64,000 nt of DNA from Gracilaria domingensis (lineage: Eukaryota; Rhodophyta; Florideophyceae; Gracilariales; Gracilariaceae), in NCBI GenBank assembly GCA_022539475.1, contig VCMS01000006.1, positions 388,504-452,503 of the forward strand, in the 5' to 3' direction. This document shows positions 63,026-64,000 of the stretch, piece after piece (positions within the stretch are counted from its first letter, which is position 1; every line of letters begins with the position of its first letter). The position numbers and the translations under genes are program-made. The notes beneath the pieces were generated by a model. It was given only the letters and a program-made list of their open reading frames with translations, was not told where the DNA came from and made no database searches.

Positions 63026-64000
63026 CTACGCACCACTCGGTCCCTTCTTCTGGATGCTCTTCACCGCTGGCAACGTCTTGGATACGCCACGACCACGGCC
63101 TCGCGTACCACCGCGACCACGGCTCCTCCCACGAGGTGTCGGAATGCCCGAACGGTAGACCGACGCAGAGCCACTTCGGGAACTGACCGGCTGGAACGGA
63201 CTGAAAGTACCCGGCCAGGGAGCATTGGGTACCACGACCCTCCTGGACGACTGCGGCTGAATAGGTGTGCTCGCCGCCGGAACGTCACTGGCAGCCACAC
63301 CTGACGCACCCGCACCGGTACCTTGCCCCACCGGGGCAGGCACGCTAGGAGCTTGGGTTCAGAGTGACCCCGTCAAACATGGACGCACCCGCCCGTCTCA
63401 GGTTCTGAACGATCTGGTTGACCTGATTCTCCACCATGCCCTGAACGTGCAACCCGTGATAGGACTCACGGACCAACTCGTCCAACGTGGGAGCCTGCGT
63501 CTCCATAACCTGTCCGTCTGGTGCAGTACCCTCCCCGAAACCGGCCAGCATACTCTGCTCGTACGAACTGAGAACGCGCAGGCTGTGTTCTCGAAGATAA
63601 CCGAGTAGGTCCAGCATGCCCTGAGCCTGCTCGCGCAGAAACGCTTTGGAGTTCGCCGCGCGACGCACTTCAGTACGGGCAGCCGTTAGGGCGCTCGTCA
63701 CGTCAGTCGGCTCCGGAATCCCACGCGGAACGCATACAGCCCGCAAGGCATTGAGCAACGTCCGGAGGCGCTCGCCAGAGACTTCGACACCTATTGCGTC
63801 CAATTGGCGGCCTGGGAGCCCGACCTGGACCTCTCGTTCCGTAGGCACAGGTACCTCCACGACCTCCGGATCAGGCTCCGGCTCGGCCGCGAAGGATAAC
63901 TGAGGCAGACCGGTTTGGAACCCGCTCTCACGCCTCGGCACCGGAGGAGCGGCTTCGAAGTCTTCCTCCATGTACCCATGCGGGAAGTAGTTCGGCCCAT
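63026..64000 (-). CDS. unrecognised frame converging on the chromovirus, RG-rich C-terminus (partial)
   Basis: The frame runs in from the right edge (an ATG at 63971 is in frame, but upstream codons stay open) to a stop at 63345. A one-base frame change near 63,345-63,360 then leads to a continuation ending at 63026. The protein is acidic at first (EPEPDPEVVEVPVP), then helical (ALRAVCVPRGIPEPTDVTSAL, AQGMLDLLGYLREHS). It ends in Ser/Pro-rich text and RGRSRGRGGTRGRGRG, a nucleic-acid-binding tail. Base usage resembles the chromovirus. It could be an antisense extra gene between pol and the 3' LTR, or Gag of a neighbouring element in opposite orientation. Family unknown. Confidence 0.45.

Overview
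This is nuclear DNA of a eukaryote. Genes lie on both strands without operons. Several carry short GT-AG spliceosomal introns (about 57-112 nt), and there is a eukaryotic tRNA-Ile(AAU). Two genes point to a plastid-bearing organism: a PHR2-type photolyase homologue and an AlgH/UPF0301 protein with a transit-like leader. The compact, intron-poor genes, a free-standing DHFR and a TPS/TPP-like enzyme of the kind linked to floridoside synthesis make a red alga (perhaps a florideophyte such as Chondrus) my best guess. That is inference; no marker gene proves it.

Positions 1-46.9 kb are gene-dense. In order: RIC1 (Rab6/Ypt6 GEF, runs off the left edge), PHR2-like photolyase, NOT3/5 of CCR4-NOT, TMEM115-like membrane protein, a five-finger C2H2 protein, a CDP-alcohol phosphotransferase, an apparently intact Tigger/pogo-like DNA transposon, a secreted acidic methyltransferase-like protein, a DHHC-family palmitoyltransferase with SHHC instead of DHHC, DHFR, PurM, mitoribosomal mL59/mL64, a UBE2E-like E2, KTI12, ORC5, an RHS/Crinkler-like NTPase, an RH39/DDX28-like helicase, DPM3, tRNA-Ile, a GT77-like glycosyltransferase, an H/R/Y-rich small protein, the EF4/GUF1 GTPase (six exons), proteasome RPN12 (three exons), an unrecognised protein, AlgH and a TPS/TPP fusion. 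Genes are mostly paired head-to-head over GC-rich promoters or tail-to-tail with gaps of 9-100 bp. They are housekeeping functions of many compartments and do not form one pathway.

Positions 47-64 kb are a transposon graveyard. A decayed gene with a PD-(D/E)XK-like nuclease domain is followed by a Ty3/gypsy chromovirus (gag, protease, RT, RNase H, integrase, chromodomain; about 49.97-62.80 kb). The chromovirus is dead: it has nonsense codons, a frameshift and changed catalytic residues, and it is split by two insertions. One is a 6.35-kb element with a 7-bp target duplication, carrying a Plavaka/KDZ-like transposase remnant and many long hairpins. The other is a 433-bp MITE with a TAT duplication. 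Removing either insertion rejoins the chromovirus reading frame at that point. A converging reading frame with an RG-rich tail runs off the right edge.

The most unusual structure is a 110-bp-period array of long palindromes (55.05-55.47 kb). Their centres contain TTAGGG/CCCTAA facing each other, and their arms vary in a compensatory way.
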